The notes beneath the pieces were generated by a model, which saw only the letters and a program-made list of their open reading frames with translations, searched no databases and was not told the origin of the DNA. Shown here in pieces: positions 9,793 to 18,890 of a stretch of DNA of 64,000 bases. Source of the DNA: Marinobacter sediminum (GTDB lineage Bacteria > Pseudomonadota > Gammaproteobacteria > Pseudomonadales > Oleiphilaceae). Within the stretch, counting starts at the first letter, position 1. Every line of letters starts with the position of its first letter. The position numbers and the translations under genes were made by a program. Location: the NCBI RefSeq assembly GCF_023657445.1, contig NZ_JAGTWY010000001.1:1364001-1428000 (forward strand). The letters run 5' to 3'.

Positions 9793-10803
9793 TTATCCTT
9801 CTGAAATTGTATAGGGCTCTTTGGTGATTCTGTTTTTCTGTCCGGTATCCCTCTGAACCGTCCGGACCTCACCTTCCGGGTTACGGAAAACGGTGCTGAC
9901 CATATTTACGACCCGATTATCGTAGGTAATCCTTGAAGCAACTTCAAAAAAACGGGTTTGCAGGCCAAGTCCTGCGGATTTCAGGCCCAGGCCGGCGAAT
10001 TCGGGCAGCGCCAGAAAGTCCTGCAGATTGTCGAATGGTTCTTCATCCCGTTTCTCAATAATAGATGCTGCCTGAGCTTCCGTCAGCTCACTACTCAGGG
10101 ACTGGATAACCGGACCTGTCGCGGTGTTGACGTTGATTCCAAGACCACTTACCGGAAGCGCTGCTACGTGCTGACTGAGAACCTCGTACGCTTCTTCGGT
10201 CATGCCTTCAATGAGACGCAACTCGGTAACGCTTACAAATGGCTGGTTGCCGGCACGGTATCCCGGATCCGCCATCAGGTACTGTCCGTCCTCTGCACCA
10301 TAGGCACTGACCGTCTGGTCATCAGAGTCGATCCAGTCGATCAGAGAATCCACAGTGATCGTCGTAATGCTCAGCGCTGCCAGGAGACGGGTCAGCCGCT
10401 CTTTGGTCAGGGTATCCACCTGGCCACTTCCTGACACCAGATCGTTCAGGTTGATGCGCCCGCCCAGGCCATCCACCTGAACCTCCGCAACCCCATTATC
10501 ATCCAGCGGCAGAATCGCGGCGTTCGCGGCCCAGAACTCGTCAAGACTATCGACCATCTGGTTGTCTTCTTTATCTTCCTCATAATCCCTGACCAGAATC
10601 TGACGGGCAAACGCCTCCGCTCCCAGGGCAATGCTACCCCCCTGTTGCTGGGCAAGATAGTGGCCGGCCTTGAACACACGAATGCTTTGCTGTTGTGTCA
10701 TACCCGCAGCCAGCATCACCACCAGAGCCATGGCCAGCAAGACCATAATCAGCGCAACGCCCCGCTCGCGATGCCCCCCGTGTTGGCAACACCGGCCACT
10801 CAT
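9793..10803 (-). CDS. gspK: Type II secretion minor pseudopilin GspK
   Basis: A 336-residue minor pseudopilin. The N-terminus RERGVALIMVLLAMALVVML is the prepilin cleavage site and hydrophobic helix, with GVALI in place of GFTLI as is usual for GspK. The large globular region has the SAM-like helical insertions of the family (GLGGRINLNDLV, GLGINVNTATGPVIQSL). It caps the pseudopilus tip with GspI and GspJ. The start ATG overlaps the gspJ stop by 4 bases. Confidence 0.92.
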   Translation of the reverse strand: MSGRCCQHGGHRERGVALIMVLLAMALVVMLAAGMTQQQSIRVFKAGHYLAQQQGGSIALGAEAFARQILVRDYEEDKEDNQMVDSLDEFWAANAAILPLDDNGVAEVQVDGLGGRINLNDLVSGSGQVDTLTKERLTRLLAALSITTITVDSLIDWIDSDDQTVSAYGAEDGQYLMADPGYRAGNQPFVSVTELRLIEGMTEEAYEVLSQHVAALPVSGLGINVNTATGPVIQSLSSELTEAQAASIIEKRDEEPFDNLQDFLALPEFAGLGLKSAGLGLQTRFFEVASRITYDNRVVNMVSTVFRNPEGEVRTVQRDTGQKNRITKEPYTISEG

Positions 10804-11546
10804 GGCTGATTACCTCCCTGTGATGGCTGCTCCTGTCCCTCTTCCTCTGCCTGAGCATTGGCCTCGTTGCTCTGGTTCACCACACTCTGGGCCTCATCAG
10901 GGTCAAAATCCGGCAGGGCAAAGGTTCGCACGAGCTCCCCGAAGGTTTCATGCTCGATACTGATTTCCATGCCCAGGGGTAATCGCAGGTCCGGTCGATC
11001 TCCCGGACTGAGGGCTGCCATCATTTCATCCGTTGGCCACTCAGGTTGCCAGCTCCGCTGGTCGTTGAGGAAACGGACATCAAAAGCCGTAACACCCTCC
11101 AATAGCAACACATCCTCGCTGTTATCTTCTTGCCCCTGATCAACCACGGGCCAGTACCGCCGATGCAACTCGCTGCCCGTATACTCCCAGCCAACCCGCT
11201 GAAGCCCACTCCGCCGAATTCCAAGTGGATTTCGCCAGCCCTGGCGGGTAAGCAACAACGCAAAATCACCCTGGCGACTGGTCAAGGCAGGCTGGTAGTC
11301 ACCGTAGACATCTCTGGCCGGACGATTGACGATCTGGATGATGTCACGCTCCAGCAGCAACATAGTGCGCTGAACGCCATCAAACTCCTCAGCCACCTCG
11401 TTGACCCGGTCCCTGGAATTCACCACGCCGTTGATCACCTGCCAGACCCCGAGCCCTATAACCGCGGTGATGGTAACCGCGATTAATACTTCCATGAGGG
11501 TAAAGCCTCTCTGTCCAGGCACGGTCAGGTGAGAGGAAACAGCCAT
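10800..11546 (-). CDS. gspJ: Type II secretion minor pseudopilin GspJ
   Basis: A 248-residue minor pseudopilin with the prepilin peptidase site QRG^FTLMEVLIAV near residues 14-15 followed by a hydrophobic helix. The globular part has family features (RPARDVYGD, LLLTRQGWRNP). The C-terminal tail of about 30 residues is rich in Gln, Glu and Asn and is probably disordered. The ATG overlaps the gspI stop in a TGATG arrangement, so translation is coupled. It is part of the pseudopilus tip complex. Confidence 0.92.
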   Translation of the reverse strand: MAVSSHLTVPGQRGFTLMEVLIAVTITAVIGLGVWQVINGVVNSRDRVNEVAEEFDGVQRTMLLLERDIIQIVNRPARDVYGDYQPALTSRQGDFALLLTRQGWRNPLGIRRSGLQRVGWEYTGSELHRRYWPVVDQGQEDNSEDVLLLEGVTAFDVRFLNDQRSWQPEWPTDEMMAALSPGDRPDLRLPLGMEISIEHETFGELVRTFALPDFDPDEAQSVVNQSNEANAQAEEEGQEQPSQGGNQP

Positions 11547-11920
11547 CAGTTTTCCCCTACAAACGCGGACAATGTGTGCACCGGCACCGGCCTGGATTGG
11601 TCACCACGATATTTGCCCACGGTTACCTCGATCCGCCGCATGGTTGGTTCGGCGGTAGCGGTCACCGTTGTCGTAACCTTCCAGCGAAAGGGGCCATAAT
11701 CAGTGTCTCGGGAGCTTTCTGAGATTCCGGGCAGCGTTTCCTCGAGTCGGATCTCGTTAATTCGGTTATCTGCGAGCCAGCCAGCCAGGGTTTTGTCCCG
11801 GATTCTCTCGTAGCTGGAAATATACTGGCTGCCGACCTGTGCTGCGGCAGTGGCGATGAGACCAAAAACCAGCAAGGCGACAAGCACCTCGATCAGAGTA
11901 AACCCCTTTTGAACCTTCAC
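11546..11920 (-). CDS. gspI: Type II secretion minor pseudopilin GspI
   Basis: A small pseudopilin with the prepilin site QKG^FTLIEVLVALLVF close to the N-terminus and the family motif LAGWLADNRINEIRL. I place the start at the GTG at 11920, because it forms a GTGA overlap with the gspH stop and leaves a short leader as in other GspI proteins. An upstream ATG at 11950 is also in frame but would add a long charged leader. GspI nucleates the tip complex with GspJ and GspK. Confidence 0.88.
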   Translation of the reverse strand: MKVQKGFTLIEVLVALLVFGLIATAAAQVGSQYISSYERIRDKTLAGWLADNRINEIRLEETLPGISESSRDTDYGPFRWKVTTTVTATAEPTMRRIEVTVGKYRGDQSRPVPVHTLSAFVGEN

Positions 11921-12444
11921 GGCCCGTCCTCGTCGCCAGGATGGCGCCACTCAAGAGGAGACACGCCATCGGAGGCGATCACATGCACGTAGTCGCTGCC
12001 CTTACCTGCCGTGAATTCGATTTCGAAGGGTGTGGTTTCACCGCTTGAGAAAAACACCACATCCGGCAACAGCTTGTCTTCAGCCGAGGCCAGTCTGGGC
12101 GCGTCACTCTCGATAAACCTGGTCACCACAAGCCAGTCAGGAAAGGTCCTGAGCCGGAACATCCGCTCGCCCGACGCCTTCCAGTCGCCGGTCGAATCCT
12201 GAAACGCCACGAACTGGTAGCCGTCATCGTTGAACTGCAAGCCCATCTCAAGATTATTGAGAACAGACTGCTCCGAAGCTGTCTGCATCAAAAGATAGAG
12301 CTCGCGAACCTCATTCTCCAGCTCCCGCTGCTGGGAGCTGCCACCCATGCTGAACACGGCAAGCGCTGCCAGCAGTCCAACAATGATCAGAACGACCATT
12401 ATTTCAATCAGTGTAAAACCGGCCTGCTGGGTCCTGAGTCGCAA
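11917..12444 (-). CDS. gspH: Type II secretion minor pseudopilin GspH
   Basis: A 175-residue minor pseudopilin. The leader RLRTQQAG^FTLIEIMVVLII is followed by a hydrophobic helix and a GspH-like beta domain. The likely start is TTG at 12444, a few bases after the gspG stop, with GAGG upstream; no ATG is available in frame. It is translationally linked to gspI through the GTGA overlap. GspH is thought to connect the tip complex to the GspG fibre. Confidence 0.88.
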   Translation of the reverse strand: MRLRTQQAGFTLIEIMVVLIIVGLLAALAVFSMGGSSQQRELENEVRELYLLMQTASEQSVLNNLEMGLQFNDDGYQFVAFQDSTGDWKASGERMFRLRTFPDWLVVTRFIESDAPRLASAEDKLLPDVVFFSSGETTPFEIEFTAGKGSDYVHVIASDGVSPLEWRHPGDEDGP

Positions 12445-12450
12445 AATGGC

Positions 12451-12918
12451 CTAGCCCTCGGAGTTCCAGACGCTGATATCAGATGCGTCGCCGTCACCAC
12501 CTTCCTGACCATCGGAACCATAGGAATAAAGGTCATAAGGACCCTCGGTACCGGGGCTTATATACTGGAACTCAGCCGACCAGGGGTCCTCAGGAACGCT
12601 CTTGAGGTAGCCGTCCGGGTTCCAGTTTTTTGGTTCCGGGCTGCCGCTGGGCTTTGAAACCAGCGCCTCAAGGCCCTGCTGGGTCGACGGGTAGTGGCTG
12701 TTATCCAGACGATAGAGATCAAGGGCACTCTGGATGTTCTTGAGCTGGGTTTCGGCAATCGTCACCTTGGCCTGATCACTTCGCCCCATGATGTTCGGGG
12801 CAACAATAGCCACCAGAAGGCCGAGGATTACCATAACCACCATGATCTCAATCAGGGTAAAACCGCGGCTGGTATTCCGTTTGTTGATTTGTTGAATTCT
12901 CATCGTCTCACTCGTCAT
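12451..12918 (-). CDS. gspG: Type II secretion major pseudopilin GspG
   Basis: The major pseudopilin, up to 155 residues. The prepilin site SRG^FTLIEIMVVMVILGLL is followed by the highly conserved core (LDLYRLDNSHYPSTQQGLEALV) and the C-terminal calcium-loop region (DLYSYGSDGQEGGDGDASDI). It forms the pseudopilus fibre that pushes exoproteins through the secretin. A second ATG five codons downstream (MRIQQ) is an alternative start. It lies 51 bases after gspF. Confidence 0.95.
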   Translation of the reverse strand: MTSETMRIQQINKRNTSRGFTLIEIMVVMVILGLLVAIVAPNIMGRSDQAKVTIAETQLKNIQSALDLYRLDNSHYPSTQQGLEALVSKPSGSPEPKNWNPDGYLKSVPEDPWSAEFQYISPGTEGPYDLYSYGSDGQEGGDGDASDISVWNSEG

Positions 12919-12969
12919 TGGCTTGGCATCCTTACGTTTAATAAACCGGTCCCTGAAAATCCGTTGCTC

Positions 12970-14181
12970 CTAGCCCACCAGATTGCTCATATTCAGTATG
13001 GGCAGCATGATGGCCATAACAATAATCAATACCACGACCCCCATGACCAGGAGCATCATTGGCTCGAATAGCCCAACAATCGCCGCTATCTTCGATTGCA
13101 GGGTGTTTTCCTGCATCCGTGCCGTGCGCTCCAGCATGCTGTCGAGTTCACCACTGGCTTCGCCGCTGGCGATCATATGCAACATCATTGGCGGAAAATA
13201 TCCGGTCTGATCCAGCGACCGGTGCAGGGAGCCACCCTCGCTGACTTTCCGCGCCGCATCACGGAGTTCACGGCGAAGAAAATCGTTGGATAACACTTCC
13301 CCTGCGATGCGCATGGCTTCCACCAGTGGCACACCACTGGTTGTCAGAATGCTGAGGGTGCTGGCGTAACGCGCAGTGTTCACACCCCGAACCATCCCGG
13401 AGAACAGCGGCAGATGCAGTAGCCGCTTGTGAAAGCGCATGCGAAACCCGGACTTGGTCAGTGCATATCTAAACGCCACAACCCCGAGAAACAGCAGGAT
13501 TGCGAGGTACACACCGTAATTGGCCAGAAAATCCGAAACCGCCAACATGGCGCTGGTCAGTGCCGGCAATTCCTGCCCCTGCTTCAGGAATACTTCAATA
13601 ATGTCCGGAACCACATAGGTCAGGAGAAACACAACAATTGCGATGGCAACAACACTGAGGACGATCGGATAAATGGCTGCGAGCTGAATCTTCTGTCGTG
13701 CCTCCTGGCGCCCCTCGGTATAGTCTGCGAGCCGATTCAGAACCAGGTCCAGGTGCCCTGCGTGTTCACCGGCCGAAACCGTTGACCGGTAAAGGCGCGG
13801 GAAGGCTTTCGGGAACTCGCCAAGGCTGTCTGCCAGGCTGTAGCCTTCCATGACCTTTGCGCGAATGGCGATCATCATACTGCGAATGCGGGGTTTGGCG
13901 TTCTGCTGTGCCGCAGCCGATAGCGCCTGCTCAACCGGAATACCGGACTGAATCAAAGTGGCCAGTTGCCGGGTCACCAGCGCCAGATCGGCGGCTGCCA
14001 GAGAACCGCGGCTACTGAGAGGGTTGGCACGGGGCCGTTGCTCTACAGCGGGCTCTACCGCCAGCGGAGTCAAACCTTTCTCACGAAGCTGCTGACGCAC
14101 AGCACGAGGCGCATCTGCCTCCATCACTCCGTGCTTCTGTTTGCCTCGGGCATCCAGCGCCTTGTACTCATAGGCCGCCAT
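12970..14181 (-). CDS. gspF: Type II secretion inner-membrane platform protein GspF
   Basis: A 403-residue polytopic protein with two T2SF repeats (about residues 70-195 and 275-395) and three membrane helices near 170-195, 220-240 and 375-400. The conserved VTRQLATLIQSGIPVEQAL opens the first repeat and ARYASTLSILTTSGVPLVEA the second. GspF is the membrane core that couples the GspE motor to pseudopilus assembly. It starts 3 bases after the gspE stop. Confidence 0.94.
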   Translation of the reverse strand: MAAYEYKALDARGKQKHGVMEADAPRAVRQQLREKGLTPLAVEPAVEQRPRANPLSSRGSLAAADLALVTRQLATLIQSGIPVEQALSAAAQQNAKPRIRSMMIAIRAKVMEGYSLADSLGEFPKAFPRLYRSTVSAGEHAGHLDLVLNRLADYTEGRQEARQKIQLAAIYPIVLSVVAIAIVVFLLTYVVPDIIEVFLKQGQELPALTSAMLAVSDFLANYGVYLAILLFLGVVAFRYALTKSGFRMRFHKRLLHLPLFSGMVRGVNTARYASTLSILTTSGVPLVEAMRIAGEVLSNDFLRRELRDAARKVSEGGSLHRSLDQTGYFPPMMLHMIASGEASGELDSMLERTARMQENTLQSKIAAIVGLFEPMMLLVMGVVVLIIVMAIMLPILNMSNLVG

Positions 14182-14184
14182 GAT

Positions 14185-15693
14185 TTACTGACTCCGGTAG
14201 GTAACGCGAAGAACCTCTTCCACGGTGGTCACACCGTCCAGAATTTTCTGTACCCCGTCAGCGTGAATGCTGGGCCCGCGCAGCCGCGCTTCGCGTTCCA
14301 GATCCAGCTCACCTGCCCGTTTATGAATCAGTGCACTGATCTCCTGGTTTATTTCCACCACTTCATAAATACCTATCCGGCCCCGGTAACCGAGGTGATT
14401 GCAATGCTCACACCCGCGGGCACGGTATATGGTTGGCGGGCTGGAGAAATCCTGCTGCAAGAATTCACAATGCTCTTCCGTCGGGGTATAGGGTTCACGA
14501 CACTCCTTACACAAAACCCTGACCAGCCGCTGGGCAACAATGCCCACCATACTGGAGGAAATAAGGAAGGGCTCGATTCCCATGTCCATCAGACGGGTAA
14601 TGGCACCAACGGCCGTATTGGTATGCAGGGTGGAGAGTACCAGGTGACCGGTCAAACTGGCCTGAACCGCGATTTCGGCTGTTTCGAGGTCCCGGATTTC
14701 ACCAATCATGACGACATCCGGATCCTGACGCAGAATCGCCCTCAGGCCGCGGGCAAAGGTCATATCCACTTTGGGATTAACCTGGGTCTGCCCAATGCCG
14801 GGCAAGTTGTATTCAATCGGGTCCTCAACGGTCAGGATGTTGCGGCTGCGATCGTTGATTTCCTGAAGGGAGGCGTAAAGTGTTGTGGACTTACCGGAAC
14901 CGGTCGGGCCCGTCACCAGCAGAATACCGTAAGGCCGGTGAATCAGTTTACGGAGAACTTTAAGGTCACCGCCGGCCATTCCCAGAGATTCCAGACGAAT
15001 TGCCCCGGCCTGCTTGTCGAGCAATCGCAACACCACCCGCTCCCCGCTGGAGGAAGGCATGGTCGAGACCCGGATATCCACTTCACGACCGGCTACCCGA
15101 AGAGCAATGCGACCATCCTGAGGGACGCGCTTTTCGGCAATATCCAGCTTGGCCATAACCTTGATGCGCGAAACCAGTAATGGTGCCAATGCCCGCTTGG
15201 GCTGAACAACTTCCCGTAAAACGCCGTCAACGCGGAACCGGACAACCAGCCGCTTTTCATAGGTTTCAATATGAACATCAGAGGCACTGGTCTTGACCGC
15301 CTCGGTAAGAATGGCGTTGATCAGGCGGATGATCGGTGCATCGTCTTCCTGCTCGAGCAGGTCTTCGGTCTCGGGAACAGAATCCGCCAGTGATGCCAGA
15401 TCCATATCATCCCCGATGCCTTCAACCATCTGCATCGCTTCTGCGGAATCGTTTTGATAGGCAGCATTCAGGGCCTGATCGAAACGGTCGGGGTCAATGG
15501 AGGAAAATCTGGCCTGGCCACCACTGATACGGTTCGCCTCTGCCAATGCAGAATGGGAAGCACCCGGACGAATCAGGATAACCGGTTCACCGGCATCCGA
15601 TCGTGTAAGGATGACGCCATTACGTTTGGCAAAAGTGAAAGGTAGACGGCCCAGCGGAGCATCCTGCTGCTGATATTCGGTTTCTGTGGTCAA
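14185..15693 (-). CDS. gspE: Type II secretion ATPase GspE
   Basis: A 502-residue cytoplasmic hexameric ATPase. It has an N-terminal GspE_N-like region, Walker A GPTGSGKST, an Asp box (VEDPIEYNLPGIGQTQVN), Walker B IGEIRDLETAEIA, a His box (GHLVLSTLHTN) and a four-cysteine zinc module (CKEC...CEHC). It powers pseudopilus growth through GspL and GspF. The start is TTG with GGGG about 7 bases upstream. It is the first gene of the nine-gene minus-strand operon, and gspC is divergent. Confidence 0.95.
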   Translation of the reverse strand: MTTETEYQQQDAPLGRLPFTFAKRNGVILTRSDAGEPVILIRPGASHSALAEANRISGGQARFSSIDPDRFDQALNAAYQNDSAEAMQMVEGIGDDMDLASLADSVPETEDLLEQEDDAPIIRLINAILTEAVKTSASDVHIETYEKRLVVRFRVDGVLREVVQPKRALAPLLVSRIKVMAKLDIAEKRVPQDGRIALRVAGREVDIRVSTMPSSSGERVVLRLLDKQAGAIRLESLGMAGGDLKVLRKLIHRPYGILLVTGPTGSGKSTTLYASLQEINDRSRNILTVEDPIEYNLPGIGQTQVNPKVDMTFARGLRAILRQDPDVVMIGEIRDLETAEIAVQASLTGHLVLSTLHTNTAVGAITRLMDMGIEPFLISSSMVGIVAQRLVRVLCKECREPYTPTEEHCEFLQQDFSSPPTIYRARGCEHCNHLGYRGRIGIYEVVEINQEISALIHKRAGELDLEREARLRGPSIHADGVQKILDGVTTVEEVLRVTYRSQ

Positions 15694-15858
15694 GGTCGTC
15701 CCCGTCTTGAAATTCTTTTCGATTCAATCAATTCTGAAAGGCTACCACAGGATGTGGAACCACTGAATCACTCTAATACACTATACTGCCAATAAAACGT
15801 TGCAGTCTGATAACCTGTGGGCTTTTCCGGGCCCACCCAATTGCATTCAGGATGATCA
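15694..15858. promoter_or_regulatory. Divergent gspE/gspC intergenic region
   Basis: A 165-base region that must carry promoters for the gspE operon (minus) and gspC (plus). A -10-like TATACT lies at 15782-15787 for gspC, without a clear -35. A perfect inverted repeat CCACA-GGA-TGTGG lies at 15745-15757 and could be an operator. A hairpin GTGGGC-8 nt-GCCCAC lies at 15817-15836, 22 bases before the gspC ATG, in the likely leader. It has no T-run, so it is not an obvious terminator. Confidence 0.35.
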
Positions 15859-16509
15859 ATGCTCCCAATCAACCAACGGCTTCCCCTGCTTCTCGCACTT
15901 GTCGCGGGAGCCGCAATGCTGGGTGTGACAGCCTGGCAGGGTTATAGTTTCTGGCAAACGGAAAGCCAGCAAAGCACCCGGAATTCGGCTGAAACAAGCG
16001 CGGAGGCCTTGCCTCCCTCGCGACAGGAACCGACGGTCAACCTGGCCGCTCTGGATTTATTCGGGACGGCTACCAGTACCGGGACTAACGAACCGGTCGA
16101 TACCGAGAATCTGCCGGAAACAAACCTTCGGCTTTTCCTCAGGGGTGTTCTTGCCGCAGACGGAGAGTTTCCCGGCAGCGCCCTTATTGAGGATGAAAAG
16201 AGCAAGACCGAAGCCTACCTGGTTGGAGACGAGCTCCCTGGTAATGCCACTCTCCGTTCTGTTCACCCCAACCGGGTTATCATCGAACGCAGTGGCAAGC
16301 TTGAAAACCTCTTTTTCCCGGAGTCTGAAGATCGCTCGGGTATGTCTTTTGCCGCCAGTAATCGGGAAAACGGGTCATCAGCCTCTGCCACTACCCAGTC
16401 AGCCCCCTCATCGACATCGCCTTCCGCGTCAGGCAAAGACCAGCGTCGTGAGGAAATTCGCAAGCGTCTCGAACAGCTCAGAGAGCGCCTGCGGAATAAC
16501 AATAACTGA
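15859..16509 (+). CDS. gspC: Type II secretion protein GspC
   Basis: A 216-residue inner-membrane protein with one N-terminal helix (about residues 8-30) and a periplasmic homology region (LPETNLRLFLRGVLA through VIIERSGKLENLFFPE) that normally contacts the GspD secretin. There is no PDZ domain. Instead the C-terminus is a Ser-rich linker and a short charged coiled coil (EIRKRLEQLRERLR), a known alternative in GspC proteins. It is divergent from the other gsp genes, and no gspD follows; the next gene, 8 bases on, is a LapG-type protease. Confidence 0.85.
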   Translation: MLPINQRLPLLLALVAGAAMLGVTAWQGYSFWQTESQQSTRNSAETSAEALPPSRQEPTVNLAALDLFGTATSTGTNEPVDTENLPETNLRLFLRGVLAADGEFPGSALIEDEKSKTEAYLVGDELPGNATLRSVHPNRVIIERSGKLENLFFPESEDRSGMSFAASNRENGSSASATTQSAPSSTSPSASGKDQRREEIRKRLEQLRERLRNNNN

Positions 16510-16517
16510 GCCCGGTC

Positions 16518-17177
16518 ATGACGGCTGCTCTGACACTACGGCGCCGCTCCTCCCTGCTGCCTGCCTTGTTACTTGTAACCGCCGTGGTTGGGGCGCTTGA
16601 GCTCAGCAATAGCCTGATGAACTATGTGCAGGAAAAATTTGGCACCGAGGCGCATCAGCGGCTGGAAGACTGGCAGCGCCTTCACACTTTAGCCTCGAAT
16701 GCCCCAATCGATCGCCAATTGAAACTGGTCAACTCATTCTTCAATCGGGTGACTTTCGTCAGTGATATCCAACATTGGGGGGAAGAGGATTACTGGGCAA
16801 CGCCGGTGGAACTCCTGACCACTAACGGGGGCGACTGTGAAGACTTTTCCATTGCCAAATACCTTACCCTGAAGGCAATGGGTGTCCCCGACGGTCAGCT
16901 CCGTGTGATTTACGTTAACGCTCTGGAGCTTAACCAGGCACACATGGTTCTGGCCTGGTATCCCGAACCGGGTGCCGATCCGCTGATTCTCGACAACCTC
17001 ATAAACGAGATTAAACCTGCTTCCCAACGCACTGATCTTGAACCTGTTTATAGTTTCAACGGAGAAGGCCTCTGGCTAAACCAGTCTGGCGGTGAACGTA
17101 CACGCATCGGCGAAGCGCAGAAGCTTTCCCGCTGGCAGGAGCTTAATAGCCGGCTGACCGATTCCCTGCGTCCCTGA
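16518..17177 (+). CDS. lapG: LapG-type periplasmic transglutaminase-like cysteine protease
   Basis: A 219-residue bacterial transglutaminase-like cysteine proteinase. After an N-terminal signal or anchor (about residues 14-30) comes the papain-like triad Cys107 in GGDCEDF, His142 in AHMVLAW and Asp159 in LILDNL. Known LapG enzymes clip the N-terminus of giant RTX adhesins when c-di-GMP is low, controlled by the membrane receptor LapD. No lapD or adhesin gene is next to it here. It starts 8 bases after gspC and may be co-transcribed with it. The family is well supported; the exact target is inferred. Confidence 0.82.
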   Translation: MTAALTLRRRSSLLPALLLVTAVVGALELSNSLMNYVQEKFGTEAHQRLEDWQRLHTLASNAPIDRQLKLVNSFFNRVTFVSDIQHWGEEDYWATPVELLTTNGGDCEDFSIAKYLTLKAMGVPDGQLRVIYVNALELNQAHMVLAWYPEPGADPLILDNLINEIKPASQRTDLEPVYSFNGEGLWLNQSGGERTRIGEAQKLSRWQELNSRLTDSLRP

Positions 17178-17285
17178 AAAACCCCGTGGCGGTAAATGAC
17201 ATCGCGTATGGCGCCAAGCGACAACGCTTTTCGCGGTAACAACTATAGAATGCCGCACATTACCTAACAATCAGGGAGTAACCCA

Positions 17286-18890
17286 ATGCGACGCTGGAAT
17301 GGCTGGGGCGATGAAAATTTCAATCTGGCTTTACCCGATGAGGGACAGTCTTTTCTCGCCGAACGGATTGGCGAAAGCCAGGCGCTTCCAGATGTTTCGT
17401 TGGCCTCGGTCTGCGCCGAGGTGCCTGCCACCCGGCTACCTGCCGACACCGAAGTCGACGCCTTGATTGATTGCAGTCCCGAGGCACGGGTTCGACATGC
17501 CCGCGGCCAGAGCCTTTCCGACTGGCTTGCCATGCGCAGCGGCAACTTTGGCGTGTTTCCTGATGGCATCGCCTACCCTCAAAGCAACATGGATGTGCAG
17601 AAACTCCTTCAGTACGCGAAAAGGCACGCTCTTCAACTGATTCCCTACGGTGGTGGCACCAGCGTCGCGGGACATATCAACCCAGTGGGCTCCGATAACC
17701 CCGTGCTGACGGTAGATATGGGTAAGATGAACCGACTGGTCGACCTGGACCGGGAAAGCCAGATCGCCACCTTCGGTGCCGGTACACCCGGCCCCCTGGT
17801 GGAATCCCAGCTTCGTGCTCAGGGCTACACCCTGGGACACTATCCCCAATCCTTTGAGCTTTCCACGATTGGCGGTTGGGTGGCCTCCCGCTCCAGTGGC
17901 CAGCAGTCCCTCCGGTACGGCCGGATTGAACAGCTGTTTGCAGGCGGTCGCATTGAAACCCTGAAAGGCACATTAGACCTGCCCACCTTCCCCGCCTCCA
18001 GTGCAGGCCCCGATATCCGCGAGTTCATCCTGGGATCGGAGGGCCGCCTGGGACTGATCACAGAAGTGAAAGTGCGCGTCAGCCGGTTACCGGATCAGGA
18101 AAGCTTCCATGTTGTCTTCTTCCCGGACTGGGAACAGGCCCGCACAGCCTGCCGCAAGCTGGTTCAAAATCGGACGCAGCTTTCCATGCTGCGTCTCAGC
18201 AATGCGACAGAAACCGAGACGCAACTGGCATTGGCCGGGCATCCCCGCCTTATCGGTCTGCTTGAAAGCTTCCTCTCCCTGCGTGGCGCCGGCAACGGCA
18301 AATGCATGATGACGTTTGGCTTAACGGGAAGCCCGCATCAATGCAAAAACGCACTTAAAGAAGTCCGGCAGATTTGCTCCGTATACAAGGGCGTCTATGC
18401 CGGTACCAGACTCGGCAAAAAATGGGCAGAAAAACGGTTCACCATGCCCTACCTGCGCGAAGCGCTGTGGCAGATGGGTTACGCCGTGGACACACTGGAA
18501 ACCGCGACCGACTGGGACAACGTCGATAACCTCCTCGGACTGATCGAGAACAACCTTCGCGAGGGCCTGAACGAAAAGCACGAATCAACCCACGTGTTCA
18601 CGCACCTTTCCCATTTCTACAGCCAGGGCTGCAGTATCTACACGACCTACGTGTTCCGGGTAGCGGATACTTACGAAGAAACCCTCGCTCGCTGGAAGAC
18701 CCTGAAAACCCGCACGTCCGAGGTGATTGTCCGTAACCGGGGCACCATCAGTCACCAGCACGGCGTCGGCAAGGACCACGCTCCCTTTCTTCCGGTGGAA
18801 AAGGGCGAGCTTGGCATGCTGGCGATCCGTTCGCTGTGCGCAACCTTTGATCCTGACGCCCTTCTGAACCCCAAGACACTGGTGGAATGA
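17286..18890 (+). CDS. FAD-binding oxidase, alkyldihydroxyacetonephosphate synthase-like
   Basis: A 534-residue flavoprotein with a PCMH-type FAD-binding domain (GGGTSVAGHINPVG, residues about 122-135) and a C-terminal FAD-linked oxidase domain. Several stretches match eukaryotic alkylglycerone-phosphate synthase rather than lactate or glycolate oxidases: GYTLGHYPQSFELSTIGGWV, GPDIREFILGSEGRLGLITE and a C-terminal HQHGVGKDH. AGPS exchanges the acyl group of acyl-DHAP for a fatty alcohol to start ether-lipid synthesis. The GlpD- and glycerokinase-like neighbours fit a glycerol-phosphate or glyceryl-ether substrate. AGGGAG precedes the ATG by 7 bases. The exact reaction is inferred. Confidence 0.8.
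   Translation: MRRWNGWGDENFNLALPDEGQSFLAERIGESQALPDVSLASVCAEVPATRLPADTEVDALIDCSPEARVRHARGQSLSDWLAMRSGNFGVFPDGIAYPQSNMDVQKLLQYAKRHALQLIPYGGGTSVAGHINPVGSDNPVLTVDMGKMNRLVDLDRESQIATFGAGTPGPLVESQLRAQGYTLGHYPQSFELSTIGGWVASRSSGQQSLRYGRIEQLFAGGRIETLKGTLDLPTFPASSAGPDIREFILGSEGRLGLITEVKVRVSRLPDQESFHVVFFPDWEQARTACRKLVQNRTQLSMLRLSNATETETQLALAGHPRLIGLLESFLSLRGAGNGKCMMTFGLTGSPHQCKNALKEVRQICSVYKGVYAGTRLGKKWAEKRFTMPYLREALWQMGYAVDTLETATDWDNVDNLLGLIENNLREGLNEKHESTHVFTHLSHFYSQGCSIYTTYVFRVADTYEETLARWKTLKTRTSEVIVRNRGTISHQHGVGKDHAPFLPVEKGELGMLAIRSLCATFDPDALLNPKTLVE

Noticed and set aside
8876..9814. A 312-codon plus-strand frame opposite gspL
   Set aside because: It lies over conserved GspL sequence and has no recognisable motif.
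13966..15180. A 404-codon plus-strand frame opposite gspF/gspE
   Set aside because: It mirrors strongly supported gspE and gspF coding sequence and shows no domain or ribosome site.
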